From assembly GCF_030159055.1 (NCBI RefSeq), contig NZ_BQXQ01000018.1:37753-101752 (forward strand): DNA of 64,000 nucleotides, read 5' to 3'. The stretch is from Acidovorax sp. SUPP3334. Its GTDB lineage: Bacteria > Pseudomonadota > Gammaproteobacteria > Burkholderiales > Burkholderiaceae_C. Each line of letters begins with the position of its first letter. Position 1 is the stretch's first letter. Shown here one piece after another: positions 1-9,116 of the stretch. The notes beneath the pieces are model-generated. The model was not told where the DNA came from. It made no database searches and saw nothing but the letters and a program-made list of their open reading frames with translations. A program made the translations under genes and the position numbers.

Positions 1-47
1 GAACATGCGAGTGGATTCCCGGTGCGTGGAAAGAAGGCCCCCGACAG

Positions 48-96
48 GAGCGCCGCGCAACCGGGGCGCTCCGGGGTGGCGGCAATTTTGCCACCC
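48..96. terminator. two GC hairpins downstream of the phytase-like relic
   Basis: Two adjacent inverted repeats lie just past the stop of the minus-strand relic gene: GGAGCGCC/GGCGCTCC around 49-72 and GGGTGGC/GCCACCC at 74-80 and 90-96 with a 9-nt loop. Either could end transcription coming from the right. There is no clean T-run after the stem on the minus strand, so this is a weak call. Confidence 0.3.
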
Positions 97-135
97 GGGC
101 TCCGGCCCTCGCACCGCGGGGTTTCCGCGGCCTGG

Positions 136-648
136 TCAGCGCGCGCGCAGCAGCTCGCCCACTTCCAGCAGCACGAGTTCGTTGTCGTCCGCCTGGTTGG
201 GCTCGCGGCTGCTGCTGACCGGCAGGTTGTTGTCGCTGCCGACCACGATGTGCCTGCTGTCCACCACGTCCACGTTCTCGATGGTGAAGAACGGGAAGGT
301 GAGCACGCCGTTGTCCAGCGGCTTCTTCGCCAGGCGCTGCGGGTCCTGGATGTTCAGCAGGTCGATGTAGCCCACCTTGCGCAGCTCGGCACCTGTGTTG
401 GCGTCGGTCAGCTCGACCTTGTACACGCGCTTGAATTTCGCCAGGTCATGGAAGCAGTCCGTGCGTTTCTGGCACTCGGGGCAGGCCTTGGCGGCCGTGC
501 CCTCGCCGTTGTCGCGCTCGATGATGAGACCCATGGCGCTGGTGCCGTTCGCCGAGGCCGTCTCGTCGATCATGTTGAAGTCGCCGATGGCGTGGTGGTT
601 GGCCTCCAGCACGTACTTCCAGTGGCGGCCTGTCCACTTTGCGCCACA
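136..648 (-). pseudogene. C-terminal fragment of an esterase-like/phytase-like secreted protein
   Basis: The reading frame ends at 136 and can be followed upstream to about 645 (RHWKYVLEANHHAIGDFN, then FFTIENVDVVDSRHIVVGSD and a tail ending ELVLLEVGELLRAR). These motifs resemble the last third of the 'esterase-like activity of phytase' beta-propeller family, secreted enzymes whose full length is several hundred residues. Nothing upstream continues the protein: at about 640-648 the frame is replaced by the start of an IS630-type transposase. There is no start codon with a ribosome site. It is a decayed remnant with no expected function; the family name is by recollection of motifs, the truncation is directly visible. 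Confidence 0.6.
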
Positions 649-734
649 ATTTCGTCGTACGTGCGACCCGCCTTGCGCAGGCGAATCACTTGCACGCGTC
701 TTTCATGCCGCGCTTCGCGCGACAGCGATCTCAT
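638..734 (-). mobile_element. IS630-family transposase, N-terminal fragment
   Basis: From an ATG at 734 the minus strand encodes MRSLSREARHERRVQVIRLR followed by KAGRTYDEIVAQSG, the typical start of IS630/Tc1-type transposases (helix-turn-helix that binds the element ends). After about 32 residues the frame runs into the phytase-like relic, so only the DNA-binding helix remains and no DDE catalytic core is present. Terminal inverted repeats were not identified. It marks an old insertion followed by deletion of most of the element and of the 5' part of the esterase gene. Confidence 0.55.
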
Positions 735-1029
735 GTCGGTTGCTTCCAACATCCATACATGATGGCGCATTCAAAAACTTCAAGATTATTATTGCCGGAT
801 CAATAACGGGAACTGTTAGGTTTTTGGAAAGGCTCTGGTGCAACTATCGCAACGCAATTGTGACTATCCGGCAAATCGGGAAGCCCAACAGGCCTTTGAC
901 ACATCAATCCTCCGGGGCGATTTGATTCAAGACCAAACCCTCTGAAGCGTCGTGTTTGCGTTTACAGTCCGGCGCTCTTGTACCCTTCGCTCTTGCAACT
1001 GCCCGCTTCCACCTGTCAGGGCCCTTTTG
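735..1029. other. intergenic region, relatively AT-rich
   Basis: About 300 bases without a supportable gene. Roughly 760-900 is clearly more AT-rich than its surroundings (for example ATTATTATTG near 783-792), which could be remaining IS flank or the promoter region of the following + strand gene. I see no clear promoter pair or RNA gene. Confidence 0.4.
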
Positions 1030-1836
1030 ATGAACTCTCCCAACAACGATTCGCGCTTTGTGGCCGGTGACGGTCCTGTCAACCGGCGCACGGCGCTGCT
1101 GCAGGAGCGCCAAGCCCGCGCCACCGACGAGCCCCAAGCCGACACCCAACTGACCGAGCGGCTGCACAGAGCGCATACCCGCACCCAATTGGGCACGACA
1201 CTGGCTGAGTACTTTGCCACGCCACCACAGGCGCATGTGGCGCCATCGTCGCTGCATATCGCCACAAGCGTGCTGGCAGCAGGCGGTGCGATCGTGGCCT
1301 TGTTGGGCTTGATCCAATCCGCGTTACTGCCACTGGCGGCGGGTACGGGCGTCACCCTGCTGGGTGCCGTGGGCTGGTGGCGTACACGCCCCGCTCAACC
1401 CGCCCGTAATTCCCCACCAGCGGCTGCGTTGTTCGATACGGAAGCCCTGCAAACCTTTGATCGCTGCCTGGAGGCCGCCGCGCCCGAGTTGGACGAGAAA
1501 GCCACGCAGCGCATGCTGGAGATCAAGATGGCTTTCAAACGCATGGGCCACGAGCGTCCCACGCACGACGAGCACTTCACGGTGGAGGACCGCCTGTTTC
1601 TGCGCGAATGCTTGCGCCGCTACCTTCCCGACACCCTGCAGGCTTATCTTCGTGTGCCCCCCGCGCAACGCCGCCAAACGTTGCACGACGGCCAGCTTTC
1701 GGCCGACGACGGGTTGCTACAGCAACTGGCACTGTTGCAAACTGAAATTCAGGTCCGGGAAAACAAAATCGGCCGAAGTGCAGCCGAGGTGCTGACAAGG
1801 CAGCAGCGGTTTCTCGAATCCAAGAAATCGCGCTGA
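1030..1836 (+). CDS. hypothetical membrane protein
   Basis: 268-residue protein of unknown family. The open frame reaches up to 952, but ATG 1030 (MNSPNNDSRF) is the more natural start because the upstream residues look like translated non-coding DNA. Residues about 80-125 form a hydrophobic hairpin (ATSVLAAGGAIVALLGLIQS and LLPLAAGTGVTLLGAVGWW), followed by a charged, helical cytoplasmic part with a coiled-coil-like C-terminus. It faces the telA/yiaA pair tail to tail, with stops only 43 bp apart. The neighbourhood suggests an envelope or stress role but nothing in the sequence proves one. Confidence 0.6.
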   Translation: MNSPNNDSRFVAGDGPVNRRTALLQERQARATDEPQADTQLTERLHRAHTRTQLGTTLAEYFATPPQAHVAPSSLHIATSVLAAGGAIVALLGLIQSALLPLAAGTGVTLLGAVGWWRTRPAQPARNSPPAAALFDTEALQTFDRCLEAAAPELDEKATQRMLEIKMAFKRMGHERPTHDEHFTVEDRLFLRECLRRYLPDTLQAYLRVPPAQRRQTLHDGQLSADDGLLQQLALLQTEIQVRENKIGRSAAEVLTRQQRFLESKKSR

Positions 1837-1879
1837 GAGCAGCGCCCGCCTATTCACTGAAGACTGGCTGCACTGTGGT

Positions 1880-2332
1880 TCAGGACGCGTCGCTTCCTTC
1901 ACGGGCGCGCGCGGCGCGGCGCTCCAGCAGATCGGCTTCTTGTCCGTCACGCACGGTCTTGGATAGCGTGAAGGTAGAGCTGACCAAGAACAGCCAACTC
2001 ACCAGCATGTAATACCGCTGCCACTCCTCGATCTTCATGCGCCACAGGCCCCAGCCAGTCAGCAAAATAGCGGCCGCAAACGCCACCCACACGGTGATGA
2101 TCCACTGCGAAGTGTCCACGACTCCATCGCGGTTGTCGCGCTGAGTCTTGGCCACGGAAAAGGTGCTGAACAGACAGAAGAACATGCCGATGGCGAGAAA
2201 GGCACGGTCTAGCTCCTGGCCGGGAAGGTTGATCACGCCAATGGCAGTGCAAAGCACAGACAGGGCAAAAGAGATTCGTACTTGCAGACGCCACGCGGTG
2301 GTGTCGCGTTGAACCATGTAACGGGATGCCAT
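1880..2332 (-). CDS. YiaA/YiaB-family inner membrane protein
   Basis: 150 residues with four predicted membrane helices arranged as two similar hairpins (around residues 15-60 and 75-130), each followed by a short polar motif (SVAKTQRDNRDG, then TLSKTVRDGQEA). The internal duplication and the S-K-x-x-R-D motif fit the YiaA/B two-helix domain family, whose biochemical role is unknown. A Shine-Dalgarno-like GAAGGAAA precedes ATG 2332. The gene lies 54 bp after telA on the same strand and is probably co-transcribed with it; such pairs are common beside tellurite-resistance-type genes. Confidence 0.8.
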   Translation of the reverse strand: MASRYMVQRDTTAWRLQVRISFALSVLCTAIGVINLPGQELDRAFLAIGMFFCLFSTFSVAKTQRDNRDGVVDTSQWIITVWVAFAAAILLTGWGLWRMKIEEWQRYYMLVSWLFLVSSTFTLSKTVRDGQEADLLERRAARAREGSDAS

Positions 2333-2386
2333 TTCAGTTTTCCTTCATCAAGTTAAAAGCCAAGGTACGCAGGATGACTAGCATGC

Positions 2387-3616
2387 TCACAGCTTCACGG
2401 GGCCGCTGAGCTCCATAGAAGTGGCCTTCTTGACCTGCTCCATGCGCACCTTGTCGATATATTGCCCGGCCCGCTGAATTTCGGACGCGATCATGGCGTT
2501 GTTCTGCCCCATGACCACAATGGCCTTGGAGCGGAAGTCGTCCATCGCATCCATGGCCTTGAAGGTCTGTTCGAACATTTCCTTGAGCTTGTCGATGCCA
2601 ACCATGGGGTTTTGCGCAAACTGCGTAGTCTTGTCCACATGGCTGTTGAGCTGGCGGCCGGTTTCGGCAATCAGATTTTCGATGGTGCTGTTCACGCCCG
2701 TGAGCATGTCCATCACCTTGATCTGGTTGCCCGTGGCGCGGGCCACGGTTTGGGCCACGGTCAGGGCGCTCATGCCGGTGGTAGCAACGCGTGAACAACC
2801 GTTCATGATCTCTCGCCCAGTCTTCTTGAGCACGTCCAACGCCAGGTAGCCATTGGTGCAAACGGCCTGCTGGGTCAGCATGTCTTGCAGGTTCTGACGC
2901 GCGTAAAACAGCACCTCTTGCTCCAGTGCCTTGGCGCGTTGCGGGTCGCTGGCCTTGAGGGCATCCACCTTGGCCATGAGCCGCTCATCCAGCAATTGCG
3001 CAAAGTGCATGGCGCCAGTGAGCTTTTGCATGGCATCCCACAGCTTGGTCCGGGTGGCCTCGATCTCGACGACATCGCGCTGCATGTCGTCGCGCGCGGC
3101 GTAGAGTTGCTCCATGCTTTTTTGCAGCTGGCTACCTGCGCCCTCAAAGCGGCGGAAGTAGTTCTGCAGCCGATTGCCAAACGGGATGAAGCCCAGCAAC
3201 TTTTGCGGCTGGAACAGGTCGCCCTCTTTGCCAGGGTTCAGCGCATCGAGCTGGCGGCGCATGTCCTGGATGGCCCGAAAAGCGGTGCCGTCTTCCACGC
3301 CCACAAAATTTCGCTCCATGAAGCGCCCTTGCATCAGGCTGGCCGCCACCGAAATTTCTTCACGCCCCAGGGCAAAGGCGCTGTCGAGCTTGGCGCGAAA
3401 GCCTTCGCTCTGCACGTCCTCGGCCATAAGGCTGTCAACAAAACGGCTCACCTGGTCCTCTACAGCGCGCGCTACTTCGGGGGGCAGGGGTACGGCCGTG
3501 CTGGCCACCTCGTTGCTGACGGGCTGCACCACCTCGGGTGGGGTTAGCTGAAAGGTGCTTGCCGCGGCGGCACCGGGCGCAGGCTGTGCGGTCTGCACGG
3601 GTGTCAGATTGGACAT
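2387..3616 (-). CDS. telA: TelA/KlaA-family toxic anion resistance protein
   Basis: 409 residues, the usual length of the TelA family (tellurite/toxic-anion resistance, also linked to resistance to cell-envelope stress). After a Pro/Ala-rich N-terminal segment of about 60 residues the protein is almost entirely alpha-helical and coiled-coil-like, with family-type blocks LLGFIPFGNRLQNYFRRFEG, LDERLMAKVDAL and GQNNAMIASEIQRAGQYID near the C-terminus. GGAGG sits 6 bp ahead of ATG 3616. It is cytoplasmic, with no signal or membrane segment. It forms a likely two-gene operon with the YiaA/B protein downstream. The molecular mechanism of the family is not settled. Confidence 0.88.
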   Translation of the reverse strand: MSNLTPVQTAQPAPGAAAASTFQLTPPEVVQPVSNEVASTAVPLPPEVARAVEDQVSRFVDSLMAEDVQSEGFRAKLDSAFALGREEISVAASLMQGRFMERNFVGVEDGTAFRAIQDMRRQLDALNPGKEGDLFQPQKLLGFIPFGNRLQNYFRRFEGAGSQLQKSMEQLYAARDDMQRDVVEIEATRTKLWDAMQKLTGAMHFAQLLDERLMAKVDALKASDPQRAKALEQEVLFYARQNLQDMLTQQAVCTNGYLALDVLKKTGREIMNGCSRVATTGMSALTVAQTVARATGNQIKVMDMLTGVNSTIENLIAETGRQLNSHVDKTTQFAQNPMVGIDKLKEMFEQTFKAMDAMDDFRSKAIVVMGQNNAMIASEIQRAGQYIDKVRMEQVKKATSMELSGPVKL

Positions 3617-4090
3617 GCTTCTCCTCCATTTCTCGTGATTCTAAGATTCATCCATGTTGCCGGCGGCAAGAAGCGACCTCTGCGTTCTAAAGAGCAAGGG
3701 GAAGGCCTACGGATGTGGAAAGATTGCCGGAGCGCTTTGAGAGTCAAGCGCCAGTGAGCGTGATGGTGCGACTGGCCATGTCATGTCGCGCAGTTTCGAA
3801 ATGGTCAAGCAGGTCCCAAAAGGACCGTCCCGAGGGCTATGTGGCAGCTATCTAGAAATCAGTCATCCACGGCTGGATGCTGCGCTCGCGCTCTGCGAAA
3901 GCACCTGAAAGCGGCACCTCCTGGGACCATGCATCAAACAGGAATACAGCCCATATTCTGCCCAGACAGGCGGCCCATGCTTCGCCGCACCGGTGGGCGC
4001 CACCGCCGACATCCGACAGACTCCAAACAGTCGAGCAGGCCACCACAGACAGCGCTGCCTGTTGGTAGCTTGCCATGAGGACCGGCTGGC
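3617..4090. other. intergenic region of 474 bp, no gene supported
   Basis: This stretch separates the 5' end of telA from the 3' end of glpQ. Short frames exist on both strands (60-79 codons) but none has recognisable sequence, a ribosome site or coding-like third positions. A small GGTGG/CCACC hairpin lies near 3990-4002. The telA promoter must lie in the left part; I cannot assign its boxes. Confidence 0.4.
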
Positions 4091-5086
4091 TTACTTGTTC
4101 ACGAACGCGTTGCGCGCCGCCACTGCCAGGTCGGGGTAGTTGGCGAACATGCCGTCCATGCCCATGTCCAGGTAGCTGCGGAACTCGGTGGCGGCCGTGG
4201 TGGCGCTCGCCTGGGCGAAGGTCCAGCCGTGCACCTTGAGGCCGGCGGCGTGGGCCTGGTCGATGTAGTCCTTGGTGATCGGGTAGGCGGCGGTGCTGAT
4301 GACCACGCCGATGCCTTCGGTGAAGCCGGCCACTTCCCTGAAAGTGAGCTGCGTGACGGTGCTGCCGGAGATGACGCCCATGCGCGGCGTGCCGTCGGCG
4401 GCCTTGGCGGCGACGCCCAGCAGGATGAGGGGCATCTTGCTGTTCTGCGCGTTCTGCTTGGTGCGCAGGCTGCGCAGCGTGGCGTCGCTGAACGACTGGA
4501 TGAAGACCTTGCTGTCGGCGTTGTAGCCGTTGTCTTTCAGGGTCTTGAGGATGCCGTCTTCCATCACCGGGTCGGCCTGCTTGGCCTCGGGGTACAGGCC
4601 CACTTCGCGGCCCACGGCGGTGGATTGCTTCTTGGCGAAGTCCACCACTTCCTGGAAGGTGGGCACCTGGAAGGGGTTGGCGGCGCTGGGCGCGAAGCCG
4701 GGGTAGCTGGTCTTGCCGGTGCCGGTGGGCACCACGGTCAGCGTGCGGATTTCGGCCAGGGTGAAGTCGGCCACCTTGTAGCCGCCGTTGCGCTGTGCGA
4801 ACAGCGTGGCGATGTTGGTGGTGCGGTTGAGCGTGTCGTCGTGGATGGCGACGAGGGCGCCGTCCTTGGTGATCTGCAGGTCGGGCTCGATGAAGTCGGC
4901 GCCCATGCGAATCGCCAGTTCATAGCCGGCCAGGGTGTGCTCGGGCAGGTAGCCGCTGGCGCCGCGGTGGGCGATCACCTGGGGCTGGGCGGGTGGCGCG
5001 TCGTCGTTGCCGCCGCAGGCCGTGAGGGACAGGGCGGACAGGGCGGACAGGCACAGGGCGGAGGCCAGCAGGGAGATTCGTTTCAT
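4091..5086 (-). CDS. glpQ: glycerophosphodiester phosphodiesterase, lipoprotein
   Basis: 331 residues from ATG 5086; the open frame is longer upstream but this start begins a signal peptide with a lipobox (LSALSLTACGG, Cys about residue 23). The GDPD fold is shown by VIAHRGASGYLPEHTLAGY (HR and E), EPDLQITKDGALVAIHDD (ExD and catalytic HD), then FIQSF and a C-terminal GMDGMFANYPD. The enzyme hydrolyses deacylated phospholipids such as glycerophosphocholine to glycerol-3-phosphate and an alcohol, here in the periplasm or anchored to a membrane. It stands alone; no transporter is adjacent. Confidence 0.9.
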   Translation of the reverse strand: MKRISLLASALCLSALSALSLTACGGNDDAPPAQPQVIAHRGASGYLPEHTLAGYELAIRMGADFIEPDLQITKDGALVAIHDDTLNRTTNIATLFAQRNGGYKVADFTLAEIRTLTVVPTGTGKTSYPGFAPSAANPFQVPTFQEVVDFAKKQSTAVGREVGLYPEAKQADPVMEDGILKTLKDNGYNADSKVFIQSFSDATLRSLRTKQNAQNSKMPLILLGVAAKAADGTPRMGVISGSTVTQLTFREVAGFTEGIGVVISTAAYPITKDYIDQAHAAGLKVHGWTFAQASATTAATEFRSYLDMGMDGMFANYPDLAVAARNAFVNK

Positions 5087-5255
5087 GGGGGCGTCTTCTT
5101 TCTTGTGTCGACAACAGCGTCGATGGAGCGAAGGCCGCACTCTAGAAGTGGCGCATGGCAAACCCGTGGCAAGTGCGTGACAGGCCGGCGACACGGGGCC
5201 GCCCGGGGCCGGCGCCCCGCCCCGAATGAAGCCGCAGCGCCTTGCCCCGCGCGGG

Positions 5256-6005
5256 TTACCCGCGCTGCGGAATCTCCAGTCCGCGCGCCACGGCGGGGCG
5301 GGCCACGAAGGCATCCAGCACGCGCTGCACCTGCGGAAAGTCACCGAAGCCCACCAGATCGCGCGCCTCACCGAAGCCGATGAGGTTGCTCACCCAGGGG
5401 AAGACGGCGATGTCGGCGATGGAATAGTCGTCGCCCATGATCCATGCGCGCCCGGACAGGCGCTGCTCCAGCACGCCCAGCAGGCGCTTGGATTCGGCCA
5501 CGTAGCGGTCGCGCGGGCGCTTGTCCTCGTAGTCCTTGCCGGCGAACTTGTGGAAGAACCCGAGCTGGCCGAACATGGGCCCGACGCCGCCCATCTGCCA
5601 CATGACCCACTGCAGCGTTTCATACCGCGCAGCGGGGTCCTTCGGCAGGAAGCGGCCGGTCTTCTCGGCCAGGTAGAACAGGATGGCGCCCGATTCAAAC
5701 AGCGCCAGCGGTTGCCCGCCCGGGCCGTCGGGGTCGAGGATGGCGGGGATCTTGTTGTTGGGGTTGAGCGAGAGAAACTCGGGCGAGAGCTGGTCGTTGG
5801 TGTCGAAACGCACCAGGTGCGGCTCGTACGGCAGGCCCAGTTCCTCCAGCAGGATGGAGACCTTCACGCCGTTGGGCGTGGGCAGCGAGTACAGCTGCAG
5901 CCGCTCGGGGTGGCTCGCCGGCCACTTGGCGGCGATGGGGTGGGTGATAGGGCGGGTGATGGCTAAAGCGGCGGCAGGAGCGGAGGCGGGGTTTTGCGGG
6001 GTCAT
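5256..6005 (-). CDS. glutathione S-transferase, YghU-like
   Basis: 249 residues from ATG 6005. The N-terminal thioredoxin-like half shows LYSLPTPNGVKVSILLEELG, then NKIPAILDPDG and LFESGAILFYLAEKTG (the ESxAI glutathione-binding turn); the C-terminal helical half has WVMWQMGGVGPMFGQLGFF and the N-capping SIADIAVFPWV. The extended N-terminus and PTPNGVKVS motif match the YghU/YfcG nu-class, which act as disulfide-bond reductases with glutathione. It lies on the same strand as the neighbouring SDR gene, 172 bp away, so co-transcription is uncertain. Confidence 0.9.
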   Translation of the reverse strand: MTPQNPASAPAAALAITRPITHPIAAKWPASHPERLQLYSLPTPNGVKVSILLEELGLPYEPHLVRFDTNDQLSPEFLSLNPNNKIPAILDPDGPGGQPLALFESGAILFYLAEKTGRFLPKDPAARYETLQWVMWQMGGVGPMFGQLGFFHKFAGKDYEDKRPRDRYVAESKRLLGVLEQRLSGRAWIMGDDYSIADIAVFPWVSNLIGFGEARDLVGFGDFPQVQRVLDAFVARPAVARGLEIPQRG

Positions 6006-6177
6006 GGTCTTTGGGCCGCAGGCGAACGGCCGGGGGGAAGCGAAAGGGGTTTTGATTAAACCCCCTGGCTCCACGGGACGCAGCCCGGCGGGCAGTAACC
6101 CCTGCGCGATTCGGCCCATCCGGCGCCGACCGTTCGCAGCGCGGCATCTGCGGCTAGGGATTTTTCGGTTCAGCCCC

Positions 6178-6939
6178 TCAACCCTTCACCAGGCCGCTGT
6201 CCACGATCAGGTTCTGCCCGGTCACCGCGCGCGACCAGGGCGAGAGGAAGAACAGCACCGCGTCGGCGAACTCGGCCGGCGTGGTCACGCGGCGCAGCGG
6301 GGTCATGCCGGCGATGAGGTCGAACACGGCCTCGGGCGTGGCGCGGCTGGCGTCGGTGGTGCGCAGCAGGCCGCCGGACACCATGTTCACGGTGATGCCG
6401 TGCGGCCCCAGGTCGTTGGCCGCCGTGCGGGTGAGCGACAGCAGCGCGGCCTTGGCGGCGGTGTAGTCGTGGTAGGGCACCACGGGGTTCTGGAACAGGT
6501 TGGTGCCCACGTTCACGATGCGCCCGAAGCCCTGGGCCTGCATGGCGGGCAGCGCGGCCTGCAGGGTGTTCAGCGCGCCCTTCACCGCACCGTCGATCTG
6601 CTGCTGAAAGCGCTCCCACGCGATGGTGCCGATCTGCGGGCGCGCGTCGCCGTCGAAGCGGAACTGCGCCAGCGCGTTGTTAACCACCGCGCTGATGGGC
6701 TGGCCGGTGCGCTCGTGCGCCTGCGCGAAGAGGCGCTGCACGGTGGCGGCGTCGGTCACGTCGGCCTGCAACGCGATGGCGCGCGGGCCCAACTCTTGCG
6801 CCAGGGCCTGCGCGGCGGTGTCGCTGGTGAGGTAGTTGATGACCACGCCGGCGCCTTCGCGCGCCAGCGCACGGGTGATCGATTCGCCCAGGCCCCGGGC
6901 GCCGCCGGTGACCAGGACCCATTGTTCGGACAGTTGCAT
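6178..6939 (-). CDS. short-chain dehydrogenase/reductase (FabG-like)
   Basis: 253 residues, typical SDR length, from ATG 6939. NAD(P)-binding glycine motif TGGARGLGESI at residues 12-22, NNA motif (VVNNALAQF), and active-site Tyr-Lys in YHDYTAAKAALLSLTR; the usual catalytic Ser position falls in IVNVGTNLFQNP, where Thr/Asn replace Ser. That change, conserved or not, could alter activity. C-terminal half carries VSGGLLRTTDASRATPEAV and the final VTGQNLIVDSGL. Substrate is not deducible. Annotated in relatives as 3-oxoacyl-ACP reductase, a generic name. Confidence 0.85.
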   Translation of the reverse strand: MQLSEQWVLVTGGARGLGESITRALAREGAGVVINYLTSDTAAQALAQELGPRAIALQADVTDAATVQRLFAQAHERTGQPISAVVNNALAQFRFDGDARPQIGTIAWERFQQQIDGAVKGALNTLQAALPAMQAQGFGRIVNVGTNLFQNPVVPYHDYTAAKAALLSLTRTAANDLGPHGITVNMVSGGLLRTTDASRATPEAVFDLIAGMTPLRRVTTPAEFADAVLFFLSPWSRAVTGQNLIVDSGLVKG

Positions 6940-7046
6940 GGTGGTGTCGCTCGCTGAAGGGATGGGATTGGATGGATGAGTGGATGGATAGGGGACGGAC
7001 GGATCGGTGGCATCGAGGGCCGTGCGCGGGCACGAAGGCCGCCCCT

Positions 7047-9023
7047 TCAGGCCGAAGGCGCGTACCCCAGCTGCCCCGGAAACACGCCCGGCCGCGAGCG
7101 GTGGCACAGCAGGGTGAGCTGCTGGCGCGCCCGTGTCATGCCGACGTAGAGCGTGTTCTTTTCCTGCGCGTAGGGCGCCTGGGGCACGGGGAACACGCCC
7201 TGCTCCAGGAACGGGATGACCACGTGGTCGAACTCCAGCCCTTTCACGTCTTCGATGTTGGCCAGCACCAGGCTGGCGGTGCTGCGCAGTTCGCGCTGGC
7301 GCTGCTCGGCGCGGTTCAGGTGCAGGAAGTAATCGCGCGCGCTGGCAAAGCCTTCGGCCGCGCTGCACAGGCCGGCGAGATTGGCGAGGGCGTCTTCGCG
7401 CCGCTGGCGCGATACGAACACCTCGCGGATCACGGCGTCGATCTGCAGCGCCTCCAGCAGGCGCGCCAGGGTGCCCTGGCCGCCGGCCTCGCGCGCCACC
7501 TCCAGCGCGTTGCGCAGACGCCGCTGCATCGCGGGCTCGACGTTGGCGACGATCTGGTGGGTGAAGAAGTTCTGCAGAAACAGCGGGTTGTCGGTCACGC
7601 TGCGGATGGCGTCTTCCAGCAGGGCCTGCTGCGATTCGTGCTCGCGCCCGGCCACGACGATGCGCGCGCCGCAGAAGAACACCAGCGCCCGCATGAGCTT
7701 TTCGCGGGTGCGGGGCTCGGCCACGCTGTCGAAGTTGTCGGTGGCCACGGCCAGCAGGCCGCGCACCAGCAGCACTTCGGGGCGCAGCAGGTAGCTGTCG
7801 AAGCCGCTCACGGTGTAGGGCACGTTGTCGGCCAGCAGCCGGTTCTCGATGCCCACCGACTGGTTGGAGTGGCGCAGCAGCACGGCGAAGCCGGCCATCT
7901 TGGCGCGCGGCCGGGCGCGCCACTGCGCGGCGGCCTGCGCGACCTGGTCCACGCAGTCGGCGGCATCGGCATACGAGAGCAGTTCCACCGCGGTGTCGTG
8001 CCCGGCGAGCGAGTCGTAGGGCTTGGCGGCCAGCCGACCGGCCTTGGCGGCGAGCTTCTTGCCGAAGCGGTGGCTGGGCGTGAGCCGCAGCCGCGCCACG
8101 GGGCGGCCGGTGTGCGCGGCGATGGCATCGCCCATGAAGGCCGCGTCGGCCCCGTGGGCGCCGTAGATGACCTGGTCGCGGTCGCCCACGCCGCAGAAGG
8201 TGCATTGCGTGGTGTCCAGCAGTTCGCGCAGCACGCGAAAGGCGGCCTCGTTCATGTCGTGCATCTCATCGACCAGCACGGCCTGCACGGCGCGCGGCCA
8301 GCGCGGCAGGCTGGCCGCTGTGTCGCCGCCGTGCAGGCGCCGCGCGAGGTCGTAGGTGGCGTCGAACGGGCCACGGAACAGCGGTTCGTCGGCCAGTTCG
8401 CGCCGGCGGATGCGTTCGTAGGCCAGAAACACCTTGAGCGGCGTGTAGCCCACGCCGATGTTGCCGGCATGGTCGGGCGATGCAGGGCTGCCGTCGCGCT
8501 CCAGGTCGTCTTTCATCGTGCCCTTGAGCCACACGCTGGTGGACAGGAATTCCTCGACGAAGCCGGCATCGCCCAGCGTGGGCAGCAGCAGCTCGTCGCG
8601 CCAGCGCTCGTGCTCGTTGTCTTCCACGCGCTGCACGGCCTGCCAGACGAAGGGGCGCAGCTCTTCCAGGTGGCGGTAGTGCGGCACGGCGGCTTCGTAC
8701 TGGTCGGCCAGCATTTCGGCGCAGAAGGCGTCGAACGTGGCGATGCGAAATCGCTGCGCCACGGGCGCGGGCACGCCGATCTTGCGCAGCGCGGCCTGCA
8801 GCGCCTGGCAGGCGGTGGCCGTGTGCATGAGGGCCAGGCAGCGCTCGGGCGCCACGCCGCGCGCCCAGGCCTCTGCCATGCGCAGGGCGAGCGTGGTGGT
8901 CTTGGCCGCACCGGCGTTGGCCTCGATGACGAGCGTGCGCGCGGCGGATTGCTGGATCGCCTGCTGCTCGGCCGTGGGCACGATCTGCTTGGCCTGGAAC
9001 AGGGGAGCGGGGGTGGTCGCCAA
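7047..9023 (-). CDS. UvrD/Rep-like superfamily I helicase domain protein
   Basis: About 658 residues. The start is uncertain: TTG 9023 (LATTPAPLFQAKQIV) seems best, another TTG in frame is at 9095. Motifs of SF1A helicases are visible: Q motif PTAEQQAIQ, Walker A-like ANAGAAKTTTLALR, Walker B AVLVDEMHDMNEAAF, motif III-like GVGDRDQVIYGAHGA, motif IV/V region DVKGLEFDHVVIPFLEQGVF and motif VI VGMTRARQQLTLL. The P-loop has Ala where most relatives have Gly before the Lys, and the Walker B ends EMHD instead of DExQ. It is probably an ATP-dependent DNA translocase or nuclease-associated helicase; no partner nuclease lies nearby. Confidence 0.85.
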   Translation of the reverse strand: MATTPAPLFQAKQIVPTAEQQAIQQSAARTLVIEANAGAAKTTTLALRMAEAWARGVAPERCLALMHTATACQALQAALRKIGVPAPVAQRFRIATFDAFCAEMLADQYEAAVPHYRHLEELRPFVWQAVQRVEDNEHERWRDELLLPTLGDAGFVEEFLSTSVWLKGTMKDDLERDGSPASPDHAGNIGVGYTPLKVFLAYERIRRRELADEPLFRGPFDATYDLARRLHGGDTAASLPRWPRAVQAVLVDEMHDMNEAAFRVLRELLDTTQCTFCGVGDRDQVIYGAHGADAAFMGDAIAAHTGRPVARLRLTPSHRFGKKLAAKAGRLAAKPYDSLAGHDTAVELLSYADAADCVDQVAQAAAQWRARPRAKMAGFAVLLRHSNQSVGIENRLLADNVPYTVSGFDSYLLRPEVLLVRGLLAVATDNFDSVAEPRTREKLMRALVFFCGARIVVAGREHESQQALLEDAIRSVTDNPLFLQNFFTHQIVANVEPAMQRRLRNALEVAREAGGQGTLARLLEALQIDAVIREVFVSRQRREDALANLAGLCSAAEGFASARDYFLHLNRAEQRQRELRSTASLVLANIEDVKGLEFDHVVIPFLEQGVFPVPQAPYAQEKNTLYVGMTRARQQLTLLCHRSRPGVFPGQLGYAPSA

Positions 9024-9116
9024 GGGATTCTTTTCAGGCGTGGCCCGCGCCCCGGCCCCGGCCGAAAGGCCCCGGGGCGCGCAGCGCAGGCGCAAAGCGA
9101 AGGAAAGGGGCGGGCC

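Noticed and set aside
3839..4078. 79-codon + strand frame in the telA-glpQ gap
   Set aside because: No ribosome site, no recognisable motif, low-complexity Arg/Pro composition.
6940..8205. Upstream extension of the SDR frame into a 675-residue protein
   Set aside because: The extra part is an Arg/Pro/Ala-rich frame lying over the helicase gene in another phase; ATG 6939 gives a normal SDR.
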